Source of the DNA: Roseateles sp. DAIF2 | GTDB taxonomy: Bacteria; Pseudomonadota; Gammaproteobacteria; Burkholderiales; Burkholderiaceae_C | DNA length: 64,000 nucleotides | Direction of reading: 5' to 3' | Assembly: GCF_015624425.1 (NCBI RefSeq) | Contig: NZ_CP049919.1 | Location: forward strand, 4,650,001-4,714,000 | Shown here: in pieces, positions 38,913-47,701 of the stretch | How the letters are laid out: each line of letters starts with the position of its first letter | Numbering within the stretch: position 1 is the first letter of the stretch | The notes under the pieces: generated by a model | The model's database searches: none | Told to the model about the DNA's origin: nothing | What the model saw: only the letters and a program-made list of their open reading frames with translations | Made by a program: the position numbers and the translations under genes

Positions 38913-38963
38913 CATCGAAACGCCGCCCGCGGCGCTTCGATGAGGGCTCCGCGCGGAGCCCTC
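38913..38963 (-). other. Paired intercistronic hairpins between livK and livF
   Basis: Hairpin one spans 38913-38942 (CATCGAA/TTCGATG with CGCCGC/GCGGCG inside). Hairpin two is a perfect palindrome GAGGGCTC...GAGCCCTC at 38942-38963. No T-tract follows. Such elements after an abundant binding protein often protect the 3' end of its mRNA, giving more LivK than LivF. Confidence 0.6.
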
Positions 38964-38974
38964 GGGAAGGCCGA

Positions 38975-40300
38975 TCAGCTCTGGCAGTCTTCAGGCGTGC
39001 GGCGGGTCAGCTTCTTCTCGCCCGCGTACTTGTCCGCGCCGGCCTTGACCATCGGCTTGATGATCATCTCGTCGGCCTGCAGCCAGTCGGAGCTGAAGTT
39101 CCACTTGGCGCCGTCCCAGGTGTGCACGCGCGCCCAGGTCGAGCCCATATGGTCCTGGCAGGAGGTCGAGATCGGGCGGATCACGCCTGTCAGACCCAGC
39201 GCGGCCAGCTTCTTGTCGTCCAGCGCCAGGTTCTCCAGGCCCCAGCGCACCTGCTCGCCGCTCATCACCTTGCCCTTGCCGAAGCGCTCCTGCGCGCGCC
39301 GTACCGCCTCGACGCCCAGCATCTGGATGATCAGGCCGCGGGTGTAGAGCACCGAGCCGACCTCGTCCTTCGGGCCCGTGCCCTGGCCCTTGTCGTGCAC
39401 CAGCTTCAGGATGTCCTGGATCACCTTGGGCGTCTGGCCCGAGGTGTTCAGCGCCAACGCGTTGTAGCCCTTGGCGCCCTCGCCCACGTCCTTGACGTCC
39501 GGCTCGGCGCCGGCCCACCAGACGCCGTACATCTTCTCGCGCGGATAGCCGGTGGCCTGGGCCTCCTTCAGCGCGGTGCTGTTCATCACGCCCCAGCCCC
39601 ACAGCAGCACATAGTCCGGGCGCTGCTGGCGCACCTGCAGCCAGGCCGACTTCTGCTCGACGCCGGGCGCGGTGACCGGGATCTTGACCAGGTCGAAACC
39701 ATGCATCTTCTGGCGCTCGTCGAGCAGCGGGATCGGTTCCTTGCCGAAGGGGCTGTCGTGATAGACCAGCGCGATCTTCTTGCCCTTGAGCTTGTCGAAG
39801 CCGCCCTCCTTCTTGGCCAGATGCTGGATCAGCATGTCGGCCGCGGTCCAGTAGCTGCCCATCAGCGGGAAGTTCCACTTGAACACATTGCCGTCCTGCG
39901 AGGACGACAGGCCGTAGCCCAGGGTGATCAGCGGGATCTTGTCCTGGGGCACCTTGTCGGTCAGCGCGAAGGTGATGCCGGTGGCCTGCGGGTCGAACAG
40001 CGAGGCGCCCTTGCCCTTCAGGCGCTCGTAGCATTCGACGCCCTTGTCGGTGGCGTAGCCGGTTTCGCATTCCTCATAGGTCAACTTGACGCCGTTGACG
40101 CCGCCGTCGCGCGCATTGATCAGCTTCAGGTAGTCCTGCTTGCCGTTGGCCCAGGGCGTGCCGTTGGGCGCATAGGGGCCGGTGCGGTAGACCAGCAGCG
40201 GGAAGAACTGCTCCTTGGCCTGCTGCGCCTGCACGGCCGTGGCGGACAGGCCCGAGGCGCACAGCGCCAGCGCGATGGTCTTGATGATCGTCGTCTTCAT
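38975..40300 (-). CDS. livK: Liv-type ABC transporter substrate-binding protein
   Basis: 441 aa with signal peptide MKTTIIKTIALALCASGLSATAVQA. The periplasmic-binding fold type I begins with FFPLLVYRTGPYAPNGTPWANGKQDYLKLIN and continues with NGVKLTYEECETGYATDKGVECYERL and IALVYHDSPFGKEPIPLL. At 441 residues it is longer than classical LivK (about 370). It belongs with the larger receptors that pair with CoA-ligase genes in Burkholderiales. The ligand is therefore probably not leucine; a carboxylic or aromatic acid is an inference. Confidence 0.9.
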   Translation of the reverse strand: MKTTIIKTIALALCASGLSATAVQAQQAKEQFFPLLVYRTGPYAPNGTPWANGKQDYLKLINARDGGVNGVKLTYEECETGYATDKGVECYERLKGKGASLFDPQATGITFALTDKVPQDKIPLITLGYGLSSSQDGNVFKWNFPLMGSYWTAADMLIQHLAKKEGGFDKLKGKKIALVYHDSPFGKEPIPLLDERQKMHGFDLVKIPVTAPGVEQKSAWLQVRQQRPDYVLLWGWGVMNSTALKEAQATGYPREKMYGVWWAGAEPDVKDVGEGAKGYNALALNTSGQTPKVIQDILKLVHDKGQGTGPKDEVGSVLYTRGLIIQMLGVEAVRRAQERFGKGKVMSGEQVRWGLENLALDDKKLAALGLTGVIRPISTSCQDHMGSTWARVHTWDGAKWNFSSDWLQADEMIIKPMVKAGADKYAGEKKLTRRTPEDCQS

Positions 40301-40428
40301 CGTCTTGTCTCCTGTTGTGGATGCGTCACTCGGGGGTGCGCTTGTCTTCGAGGGGCGGGAACAACAAACAACTCAGCGATTCCATCCGCTTCGCAGCATC
40401 CGCTGCACGAAAGCGGATGCTTTCCCAA

Positions 40429-40508
40429 GCGAGCGGCGCCGATCCGGCTTGGCCGGTCGGTCGGCGCTGCCCCCTCGAGGGGGCGCGCGCAGCGCGTAGG
40501 GGGTGGGC
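40429..40508 (-). repeat. Dispersed GC-rich palindromic repeat, copy A
   Basis: An 80-bp element about 90% identical to copy B at 55942-56021. It contains a CCCCCT/AGGGGG palindrome and a second hairpin CGCGC-GCA-GCGCG. Read in the direction of livM it starts 7 nt after the livM stop codon. A separate perfect 9-bp hairpin (GCATCCGCT/AGCGGATGC, 40396-40420) lies next to it, before livK. Confidence 0.8.
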
Positions 40509-40515
40509 TGTCATC

Positions 40516-41580
40516 TCAATGCGGGAAGGGCCAAAGGCGCAGCTTCTCCTTGGCCGTGGACCACAGGCGCGCCAGGCCATGCGGTTCGACGATCAGGAAG
40601 AACACGATCAACGCGCCGAAGATCATGCTGGTCAGGTGAGAGGCGGTGGCGGTGGAGATCGGGATGCCGAACCACAGCGGGATCTGGTCCAGCAGGATCG
40701 GCAGCAGCACGATGAAGGCCGCGCCGAGGAAGGCGCCCATGATCGAGCCCAGGCCGCCGATGATCACCATGAAGAGCAGCTGGAAGCTGCGGTCGATGTT
40801 GAAGGCCGCCGGCTCCCAGGCGCCCAGGTGGATGAAGCCCCACAGCGCGCCGGCCACGCCGACGATGAAGGCGCTGACCGCGAAAGCGGTCAGCTTGGCG
40901 TACACGGGGCGGATGCCGATCACCGCGGCCGCCACGTCCATGTCGCGCATCGCCATCCACTCGCGGCCGATCGCGCTGCGCACCAGGTTCTTGGCCAGCA
41001 GCGCGAACAGCGCGACGATCGCCAGGCAGAACAGGTACTTGGCCGCCGGGCTCTGCAGCGAGAAGCCGAACACCTGCAGGCCGGCCACGCTGACCGAGCC
41101 CGAGTCCGAGCCGTTGGTGACCCATTTCAGCCGCAGCGCCGCCCAGTCGACGAAGAACTGCGCCGCCAGGGTCGCCACCGCCAGGTACAGGCCCTTGATG
41201 CGCAGCGAGGGGATGCCGAACAGCACGCCAACAACCGTCGAGCAGGCGCCGCCCAGCAGCAGCGAGGCGATCAACGGCATGCCCTCGATGCGGACCTGGA
41301 AGTTGTAGGCCGCATAGGCGCCCACCGCCATGAAGGCGCCGGTGCCCAGCGAGATCTGGCCGCAGTAGCCGACCAGGATATTCAGCCCCAGCGCGGCCAG
41401 CGACAGGATCAGGAAGGGGATCAGGATCGCGCGGAACAGGTATTCCGGCGCCGACAGCGGCACCAGCACGAAGGCGATCAGCAGCAGCGCGATCAGGGCG
41501 ATGCGGTCCTGGCGGATCGGGAAGATCTGTTGGTCGGCGCGGTAGGTGGCCTTGAACTGGCCGTTTTCTCTGTAAAGCAT
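40516..41580 (-). CDS. livM: Liv-type ABC transporter permease LivM
   Basis: 354 aa with about eight to ten membrane helices. Typical are the ALIALLLIAFVLVPLSAPEYLFRAILIPFLI start, the GYCGQISLGTGAFMAVGAYAAYNF segment and the permease loop REWMAMRDMDVAAAVIGIRPVYAKLTAFAVSAFIVG. It pairs with LivH to form the membrane channel. It starts 3 nt after livH. Confidence 0.95.
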   Translation of the reverse strand: MLYRENGQFKATYRADQQIFPIRQDRIALIALLLIAFVLVPLSAPEYLFRAILIPFLILSLAALGLNILVGYCGQISLGTGAFMAVGAYAAYNFQVRIEGMPLIASLLLGGACSTVVGVLFGIPSLRIKGLYLAVATLAAQFFVDWAALRLKWVTNGSDSGSVSVAGLQVFGFSLQSPAAKYLFCLAIVALFALLAKNLVRSAIGREWMAMRDMDVAAAVIGIRPVYAKLTAFAVSAFIVGVAGALWGFIHLGAWEPAAFNIDRSFQLLFMVIIGGLGSIMGAFLGAAFIVLLPILLDQIPLWFGIPISTATASHLTSMIFGALIVFFLIVEPHGLARLWSTAKEKLRLWPFPH

Positions 41581-41583
41581 GGC

Positions 41584-42513
41584 TCAGACCCGATCGATGA
41601 TTTTTTCCCCGAATAGGCCTTGCGGCCGAACGAGCAGGAACAACAAGGCCAGCACATAGGCGAACCAGATCTCGATGCCACCACCCAGCATCGGGCCGAT
41701 GTAGATCTCGGACAGCTTCTCGCCGACGCCGATGATCAGCCCGCCGATGATGGCGCCGGGCACCGAGGTCAGGCCGCCCAGGATCACCACCGGCAGCGCC
41801 TTCAGCGCCACCAGCGAGAGCGAGAACTGCACCCCCAACTTGCTGCCCCAGATGATGCCGGCCACCAGCGCGACGAAACCGGCCACGCTCCAGACGATGA
41901 TCCAGATGGTGGACAGCGGGATGCCGATCGACTGCGCGGCCTGGTGGTCGTCGGCCACCGCGCGCAGCGCGCGGCCGGTGGCGGTCTTCTGGAAGAACAG
42001 CGCCAGCAGGATCACCAGCGCCGCGGCGATCAGTGCCGCGTAGAGGTCTTCCTTGCTGACCAGGATGCCGCCCTGGAACAGGGACTCGGCCACGATCACC
42101 GGATCCTTGGGCATGCCGACATCGATCTTGTAGATGTCGTTGCCGAACAGGGTCTGGCCCAGGCCGTCGAGGAAGTAGGTGATGCCCAGGGTGGCCATCA
42201 GCAGGGTGATGCCCTCCTGGTTCACCAGCTTGGACAGCGCCAGCTTCTCGATCGCCCAGGCCACGACGATCATCACCGCCATCGCCAGCACGAAGGCCGC
42301 GACATTGGCCAGCAGCTTGCTCTCGATGCCGGTCCACTGCGGGATCCATTCGGCGAAACGCGCCATCGCCAGCGCCGCGAACAGCACCATCGCGCCCTGC
42401 GCGAAATTGAACACGCCCGACGCCTTGTAGATCAGCACGAAGCCCAAGGCGATCAGCGAATACAGCATGCCGGCCATCAGGCCGCCGATCAGGGTCTCAA
42501 GAAAAAATCCCAT
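41584..42513 (-). CDS. livH: Liv-type ABC transporter permease LivH
   Basis: 309 aa from the ATG giving MGFFLETLIGGLMAGMLYSL. About eight helices. The LivH signatures ALGFVLIYKASGVFNFAQGAM and RALRAVADDHQAAQSIGIPLS (the ABC-binding loop) are clear. It lies 13 nt after livG and 3 nt before livM. Confidence 0.95.
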   Translation of the reverse strand: MGFFLETLIGGLMAGMLYSLIALGFVLIYKASGVFNFAQGAMVLFAALAMARFAEWIPQWTGIESKLLANVAAFVLAMAVMIVVAWAIEKLALSKLVNQEGITLLMATLGITYFLDGLGQTLFGNDIYKIDVGMPKDPVIVAESLFQGGILVSKEDLYAALIAAALVILLALFFQKTATGRALRAVADDHQAAQSIGIPLSTIWIIVWSVAGFVALVAGIIWGSKLGVQFSLSLVALKALPVVILGGLTSVPGAIIGGLIIGVGEKLSEIYIGPMLGGGIEIWFAYVLALLFLLVRPQGLFGEKIIDRV

Positions 42514-42526
42514 GCCTGCACCTCGC

Positions 42527-43312
42527 TCAGTGGGACGTGCCGAGGTAGGCACGGATCACGTCTTCGTTCTTGCGCACCTCGTCGGGCGCGCCGTCGCCGA
42601 TCTTCTTGCCGTAGTCCAGCACGACGACCCGATCGCTGATGTCCATCACCACGCCCATGTCGTGCTCGATCAGCACGATGGTGGTGCCGAACTCGTCGTT
42701 GACATCCAGGATGAAGCGGCACATGTCCTGCTTCTCCTCGACGTTCATGCCGGCCATCGGCTCGTCCAGCAGCAGCACCTGCGGCTCCATCGCCAGCGCA
42801 CGGCCCAGGTCGACGCGCTTTTGCAGGCCGTAGGGCAGGCGCCCGACCGGGGTCTTGCGATAGGCCTGGATCTCGAGGAAATCGATGATGCGCTCGACCT
42901 TCTCGCGCTGCGCGGTTTCCTCGCGCTCGGCCGGGCCCCAGCGCAGCGCCTGCAGGAAGAGGTTGGTCTTCATGTGCAGATTGCGGCCGGTCATGATGTT
43001 GTCCAGCACGCTCATGCCCTTGAACAGGGCCAGGTTCTGGAAGGTGCGCGCCACGCCCATCTCGGCCACCTGGCGCGAGTTCATGTGCCGAAAAGTCTTG
43101 CCGCGGAAGGTGATCTGGCCCTGCTGCGGCTGGTAGACGCCGTTGATGCAGTTCAGCATCGAGCTCTTGCCCGCGCCGTTCGGGCCGATGATCGCGCGGA
43201 TCTCATGCTCGCGGACATTGAAGCTGATGTCGGTCAGCGCCTTGACGCCGCCGAAGCTCAGCGAGATGTTCTTGACGTCGAGGATCACGTCCCCGATCTT
43301 CTTGCTGGACAT
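42527..43312 (-). CDS. livG: Liv-type ABC transporter ATP-binding protein LivG
   Basis: 261 aa. Walker A GPNGAGKSS, signature LPYGLQKRVDLGRAL and Walker B VLLLDEPMAGMN are present. The LivG-type insertion VARTFQNLALFKGMSVLDNIMTGRN is also seen. The signature reads YGLQKR rather than the usual SGGQ; this YG-QKR form is common in the LivG family. The ATG overlaps the ligase stop by one base (TGATG), so they are coupled. Confidence 0.95.
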   Translation of the reverse strand: MSSKKIGDVILDVKNISLSFGGVKALTDISFNVREHEIRAIIGPNGAGKSSMLNCINGVYQPQQGQITFRGKTFRHMNSRQVAEMGVARTFQNLALFKGMSVLDNIMTGRNLHMKTNLFLQALRWGPAEREETAQREKVERIIDFLEIQAYRKTPVGRLPYGLQKRVDLGRALAMEPQVLLLDEPMAGMNVEEKQDMCRFILDVNDEFGTTIVLIEHDMGVVMDISDRVVVLDYGKKIGDGAPDEVRKNEDVIRAYLGTSH

Positions 43313-45270
43313 CAGGCGGCCCTCCGGACGGCGGGGAACGTCTTCACGTCGACGATCTTCAGATCGGCCGACACGCTGCCGCTGCGCCCGTCTTCGAACT
43401 TCACCGCGGTCTCGATGAACTGCGAGGTCTTGCCCTCGTAGAGCGCGTCGATCAGCAGCTTGTACTTGTCGGCGATCGCGCCGCGGCGCACCTTGCGGGT
43501 GCGGGTCAGTTCGCCGTCGTCGGCATCCAGCTCCTTGTGCAGCACCAGGAAGCGGGTGATCTGGCTGCCGGCCAGCAGTTCGTCCTGGGCCAGGTCGGCA
43601 TTGACCTTCTCGACGCAGTCGCGGATCAGCTCGTAGACCTCGGGCTTGGCCGCCAGGTCGGTATAGCCGGCATAGGGCAGGTTGCGGCGCTCGGCCCAGT
43701 TGCCCACCGCCTCGAAGTCGATGTTGATGAAGGCGCAGACGCGGTCCTTCTTGTCGCCGAAGGCCACCGCCTCCTTGATGTGGGCGAAGAACTTCAGCTT
43801 GTTCTCGACATACTTGGGCGCGAACATCGCGCCGTCGTTGGGGCCGCCCAGGATGCGGCCGACATCCTTGGCGCGGTCGATGATCTTCAGATGGCCGCCG
43901 GCATCGATGAAGCCGGCATCGCCGGTGTGGTACCAGCCCTCGGCCGTCAGCACCTCGGCGGTGGCCGCCTCGTTCTTGTAGTAGCCCTTCAAGAGGCCCG
44001 GCGAGCGTACCAGGATCTCGCCCGAGTCGGCCAGCCTGATCTCGACGCCCTCGATCGGCACGCCCACCGTGTCGGCCTTGGCCTCGTGGTCCGGCTGCAG
44101 GCAGACGAACACCGCGGTCTCGGTCGAGCCGTAGAGCTGCTTCAGGTTGATGCCGATGCTGCGATAGAAGCTGAACAGGTCCGGCCCGATCGCCTCGCCG
44201 GCGGTATAGGCCACCCGCACCCTTGAGAGGCCCAGGGTGTTGCGCAGCGGGCCGTAGATCAGCAGATTGCCTAGAGCGTACTTCAGCCTGTCCAGCGCGC
44301 CGACCGGCTTGCCGTCCATCAGCGCCGGCCCGACCCGGTGCGCCAGAGCCATGCAGCGGGCGAACAGCCAGCGCTTGAAGGCGCCGGCGTCCTCCATGCG
44401 GATCATCACGCTGGTCAGGAGGCCCTCGAACACGCGCGGCGGCGCGAAGTAATAGGTCGGGCCGATCTCCTTCAGGTCGATCGACACGGTCGAGGCGGAC
44501 TCCGGGCAGTTGACGACATAGCCGCAGGCCAGCCATTGCGCATAGCTGAAGATGTTCTGCCCGATCCAGGCCGGCGGCAGATAGGCCAGCACCTCCTCCC
44601 GCTCGCTCAGCTTGTCGAAGCGCATGCCGGCCTGGGCGCGGTCGATCAGGGTCATGTGGCTGTGCACCACGCCCTTCGGATTGCCGGTCGTGCCCGAGGT
44701 GAAGAACATCGCGGCCACATCGTCGCCGCGGCCGGCCTCGACCTGGGCCTCGAAGAAGCCGGGCTGCGCCGCGGCATGGCGGCGGCCGGCCTCGCACAAC
44801 GCATCCAGCGAGGCCAGGCCGGGCTCGTCATAGTTGCGCAGGCCGCGCGGATCGTCGTACCAGATATGCGCCAGCTGCGGGCAGCTCTCGCGGATCTCCA
44901 GCAGCTTGTCGACCTGCTCCTGGTCCTCCACCACCGCGAAGGCGATCTCGGCATTGGTGATCGGGAACAGGAACTCGGCCGCCACCGCGTCCTGGTACAG
45001 CGGCACCGGAATCGCGCCCAGCGACTGCGCCGCCAGCATGCTGGCGTACAGGCGCGGCCGGTTCTCGCCCACCACCACCAGATGCTGGCCGCGCGCGAGG
45101 CCCGCCGCGGCCAGTCCATGGGCCAGCTCGCGCACCAGGGCCGCCAGCTGGGCCCAGCTCAGGGTCTGCCAGATGCCGTACTCCTTCTCGCGCAGCGCCG
45201 GCGCATCGGGACGCCGGGCCGCATGGTCGAGCAGCAAGCGCGGGAAGGTCGTGGTTGTCGTCTTCGCCAC
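43312..45270 (-). CDS. AMP-dependent acyl-CoA ligase (long-chain type)
   Basis: 652 aa from a GTG start (45268-45270) with GGAG eight bases upstream. The ATP-binding motif FFTSGTTGNPKGVVHSH, YGSTETAVFV and the hinge TGDAGFIDAGGHLKIIDRAKD are intact, as in long-chain fatty acyl-CoA synthetases of the FadD15 or plant type. It is the first gene of the operon with the liv importer and lies divergent from a Crp/Fnr regulator. The substrate is inferred to be a carboxylic acid brought in by the importer. Confidence 0.92.
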   Translation of the reverse strand: MAKTTTTTFPRLLLDHAARRPDAPALREKEYGIWQTLSWAQLAALVRELAHGLAAAGLARGQHLVVVGENRPRLYASMLAAQSLGAIPVPLYQDAVAAEFLFPITNAEIAFAVVEDQEQVDKLLEIRESCPQLAHIWYDDPRGLRNYDEPGLASLDALCEAGRRHAAAQPGFFEAQVEAGRGDDVAAMFFTSGTTGNPKGVVHSHMTLIDRAQAGMRFDKLSEREEVLAYLPPAWIGQNIFSYAQWLACGYVVNCPESASTVSIDLKEIGPTYYFAPPRVFEGLLTSVMIRMEDAGAFKRWLFARCMALAHRVGPALMDGKPVGALDRLKYALGNLLIYGPLRNTLGLSRVRVAYTAGEAIGPDLFSFYRSIGINLKQLYGSTETAVFVCLQPDHEAKADTVGVPIEGVEIRLADSGEILVRSPGLLKGYYKNEAATAEVLTAEGWYHTGDAGFIDAGGHLKIIDRAKDVGRILGGPNDGAMFAPKYVENKLKFFAHIKEAVAFGDKKDRVCAFINIDFEAVGNWAERRNLPYAGYTDLAAKPEVYELIRDCVEKVNADLAQDELLAGSQITRFLVLHKELDADDGELTRTRKVRRGAIADKYKLLIDALYEGKTSQFIETAVKFEDGRSGSVSADLKIVDVKTFPAVRRAA

Positions 45271-45347
45271 CGTTGTCTCCTGTACTCTGTTCGAGCGGGC
45301 CAGGCATCGATCTTTTTTTGCGATGTCTCTTGGCCCCGGTTGACGCA

Positions 45348-45391
45348 ATACTAGGTCGGACTTTGACGCCATGTTGTCGCTGCACCGACAA
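45348..45391 (-). promoter_or_regulatory. Candidate promoter and Crp/Fnr-type operator of the ligase-liv operon
   Basis: A perfect palindrome TTGTCG-N6-CGACAA lies at 45374-45391, with the same half-site spacing as Crp sites. On the minus strand a possible -10 (TAGTAT) lies at 45353-45348. If transcription starts 7 nt beyond it, near 45341, the palindrome centre is at -41.5, a class II activator position. A good -35 is absent, as expected for an activator-dependent promoter. Also present are two TTGACGC direct repeats at 45340 and 45363. Confidence 0.5.
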
Positions 45392-45463
45392 TCCTAGGGT
45401 CTGCCCGGGGGCGAGCTTTCCCCAGGGCGCATTCGCGGCCCTTGTCGCGCATGCTTGGCGCCC

Positions 45464-46273
45464 ATGAACACCTCCTCGCTGGCAGTCCCGACCGGCACGG
45501 CTCGGTCGCCCTCCCCGCCCTCAATTTCGCCCGCTGCTCCGGGCACGCCGCTGCGCCAGCGCGCCCGCGCGGCCACCCATGCCGAGCTGGACGCGATCCC
45601 CTGGCTGAAGGTGCTGAGCCCGGACCAGCGCGAGCAGGCCATCGCGCGGCTGCAGGTGGCCGATGCCGAGGTGGGCGAGCGCCTGTGCCGCATCGGCAAG
45701 CCGGCCAGCTACTGGTTCGGCGTGGTCGACGGCCTGCTGAAGATGAGCAACGACGATTCCACCGGCCAGGCCGTCACCTTCACCGGTGTGCCGCCGGGCG
45801 GCTGGTTCGGCGAGGGCACCCTGCTCAAGCGCGAGGTCTACCGCTACAACATCCAGGCCCTGCGCAAGAGCGTGGTGGCCGGCCTGCCGCTGGAGACCTT
45901 CCACGAGCTGCTGGAGCACAGCATCGGCTTCAACCGCTTCGTGCTGAACCAGCTCAACGAGCGCCTGGGCCAGTTCATCGCGGCGCGGGAAACCGACCGC
46001 ATCGGCAACCCCGATGTGCGCGTGGCCCGCAACCTGGCCGCGCTGTTCCATCCGCTGCTGTACCCGGGTGTCGGCAGCCTGCTGCGCATCACGCAGCAGG
46101 AGCTGGCCTATCTGGTGGGCCTGTCGCGCCAGCGTGTCAACGAGGCGCTGAAGCGCCTGCAGGCGCAGCAGCTGATCAGCGTCGAGTACGGCGGCGTGCG
46201 GGTGCTGGACCTGCAGGGCCTGCGCGACTTCTTCCCCTGCGCCGAGGCCGACTCAGCCCAGGCCGCGCCTTAG
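45464..46273 (+). CDS. Crp/Fnr-family transcriptional regulator
   Basis: 269 aa from ATG 45464; a TTG three codons upstream is less likely. After a Pro/Ser-rich N-terminus come the cyclic-nucleotide-type beta roll (IGKPASYWFGVVDGLLKMSND and PPGGWFGEGTLLKRE) and a winged helix-turn-helix (RITQQELAYLVGLSRQRVNEALKRLQAQQLISVEYGGVRVLD). No Fnr-type N-terminal cysteine cluster is present. The effector is unknown. It is divergent from the ligase-liv operon and overlaps the end of the deacylase gene by 21 bp. Control of the liv operon is inferred. Confidence 0.9.
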   Translation: MNTSSLAVPTGTARSPSPPSISPAAPGTPLRQRARAATHAELDAIPWLKVLSPDQREQAIARLQVADAEVGERLCRIGKPASYWFGVVDGLLKMSNDDSTGQAVTFTGVPPGGWFGEGTLLKREVYRYNIQALRKSVVAGLPLETFHELLEHSIGFNRFVLNQLNERLGQFIAARETDRIGNPDVRVARNLAALFHPLLYPGVGSLLRITQQELAYLVGLSRQRVNEALKRLQAQQLISVEYGGVRVLDLQGLRDFFPCAEADSAQAAP

Positions 46274-47701
46274 CGCACGCCCGGCGCGCACCAGGGTGCC
46301 GGCCGCGCCCTCCCGGTAGGCCAGCGCGCCGTTGACGTACACCCGGGCGATGCCCTCGGCGCGGCGCAGCGGCGCCTCGAAGCTGGCCAGGTCCTGCACG
46401 CGCCGCGGGTCGAACACGGTGACGTCGGCCGCCCAGCCTTCGCGCAGTTCGCCGCGGTCCTTGAGCCGGAACTGGCGCGCCGACAGGCCGGTCATGCGAT
46501 GCACCGCCTCCTCCAGGCCGAACAGGCCCTTCTCGCGCCAGTAGCGCGCCAGCACGCGCGGGAAGGCGCCCCACAGGCGCGGATGCGGATGGCGGTCATG
46601 CGGCAGGCCGTCGGAGCCGATCATCGTCAGGCGATGCGCCAGCACGCGCTCGACGTCTTCTTCGTGCATCTGGAAGTAGCAGGCGCCGCCGGGCTGCAGG
46701 CGCCGGCAGGCCTCCTGCTGGTCGACGCCCCACTCCGCGGCGATGTCGGCCAGGCTGCGCCCGCTCATCTCCGGGTAGCTGTCGGACCAGGTCAAGAGCA
46801 CCTCGATCACGCCATCGACCAGGTCCTCGCGCAGCACGGTGGAGCCGGCCAGATAGGGATAGACGTCCAGGCCCACGTCCTGGCGCGCCGCGAAGGCATC
46901 GATCAGCGGCAGGGTTTCCTGGGTGCGCCCCCAGTTGGCCGGGCCGGCGCATTTGTGGTGCGAGAAGATCACGGGCACCCCCGCTTTGAGGGCGGTGTCG
47001 GCGGCCTCGTGCATGGCCTCCAGGATCGCGGCCATCTCGTCGCGCAGATGGGTGGCATAGACGCCGCCATGCCGGGCCACCACGCGCGCCAGCGCCAGCA
47101 CCTCGCTGGCCGGCGCGGCCGCGGCGGGTGTGTAGAACAGGCCCGAGGACAGGCCCTGCGCGCCCTGCGCCAGCGCCTCGTCCAGCAGCGCCTCCATGCG
47201 CGCCAGCTCGGCGGCATCGGCCGGCCGGCCGACATCGCTGCCCATGGTCGCGAAGCGCAGCGCGGTATGGCCGATCAGCGAGACCACGTTGACGGCGGGT
47301 TGCGCCGCCTGCAACGCCGCCTGGTAGGCCGCGAAGCTCTCAAAGCGAAAGGCCGTGCGGCCCAAGAGGTTCAGCGGCGGCGGCGGCTCGGTGGTGCGCA
47401 GCGGCACGACCGAGATGCCGCAGTTGCCGGCCACCACGGTGGTGATGCCCTGCGAGATCTTCGGCAGGCAGTCCGGCTGCTCCAGTGCCAGCGCATCGTC
47501 ATGCGTGTGCACGTCGATGAAGCCGGGTGCAACCACCAGGCCGGTGCAGTCGATCGCCTCGGCGCCAGCGTCGGACAGCGCCGCGCCGATCGCCGCGATG
47601 CGGCCGTCCTTCAGCAGCACATCGCCCGGCCAGCCCGGCGTGGCGCCGGACCCGTCGACGATCAGGCCGCCCTTCAGCAGTACCGTTTCTGTTGCGCTCA
47701 T
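46253..47701 (-). CDS. N-acyl-D-amino-acid deacylase (D-aminoacylase)
   Basis: 482 aa. An amidohydrolase with the metal ligands H65-H67 (DVHTHDD) and C94 (GNCGISV), the later ligand histidine motifs GHTALRF and SHHKC, and GSDGLPHDRHPHPR. This set, with a Cys ligand, matches D-aminoacylases of the Alcaligenes type, which free D-amino acids from N-acyl-D-amino acids. No signal peptide is seen, so it acts in the cytoplasm. It is the last gene of the dpp operon, overlapping the RpiR gene by 4 bp. Confidence 0.92.
   Translation of the reverse strand: MSATETVLLKGGLIVDGSGATPGWPGDVLLKDGRIAAIGAALSDAGAEAIDCTGLVVAPGFIDVHTHDDALALEQPDCLPKISQGITTVVAGNCGISVVPLRTTEPPPPLNLLGRTAFRFESFAAYQAALQAAQPAVNVVSLIGHTALRFATMGSDVGRPADAAELARMEALLDEALAQGAQGLSSGLFYTPAAAAPASEVLALARVVARHGGVYATHLRDEMAAILEAMHEAADTALKAGVPVIFSHHKCAGPANWGRTQETLPLIDAFAARQDVGLDVYPYLAGSTVLREDLVDGVIEVLLTWSDSYPEMSGRSLADIAAEWGVDQQEACRRLQPGGACYFQMHEEDVERVLAHRLTMIGSDGLPHDRHPHPRLWGAFPRVLARYWREKGLFGLEEAVHRMTGLSARQFRLKDRGELREGWAADVTVFDPRRVQDLASFEAPLRRAEGIARVYVNGALAYREGAAGTLVRAGRALRRGLG

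Noticed and set aside
46253..46273. Possible frameshift where the Crp/Fnr gene overlaps the deacylase gene
   Set aside because: The genes are convergent and both proteins end normally; a 21-bp tail overlap needs no error.
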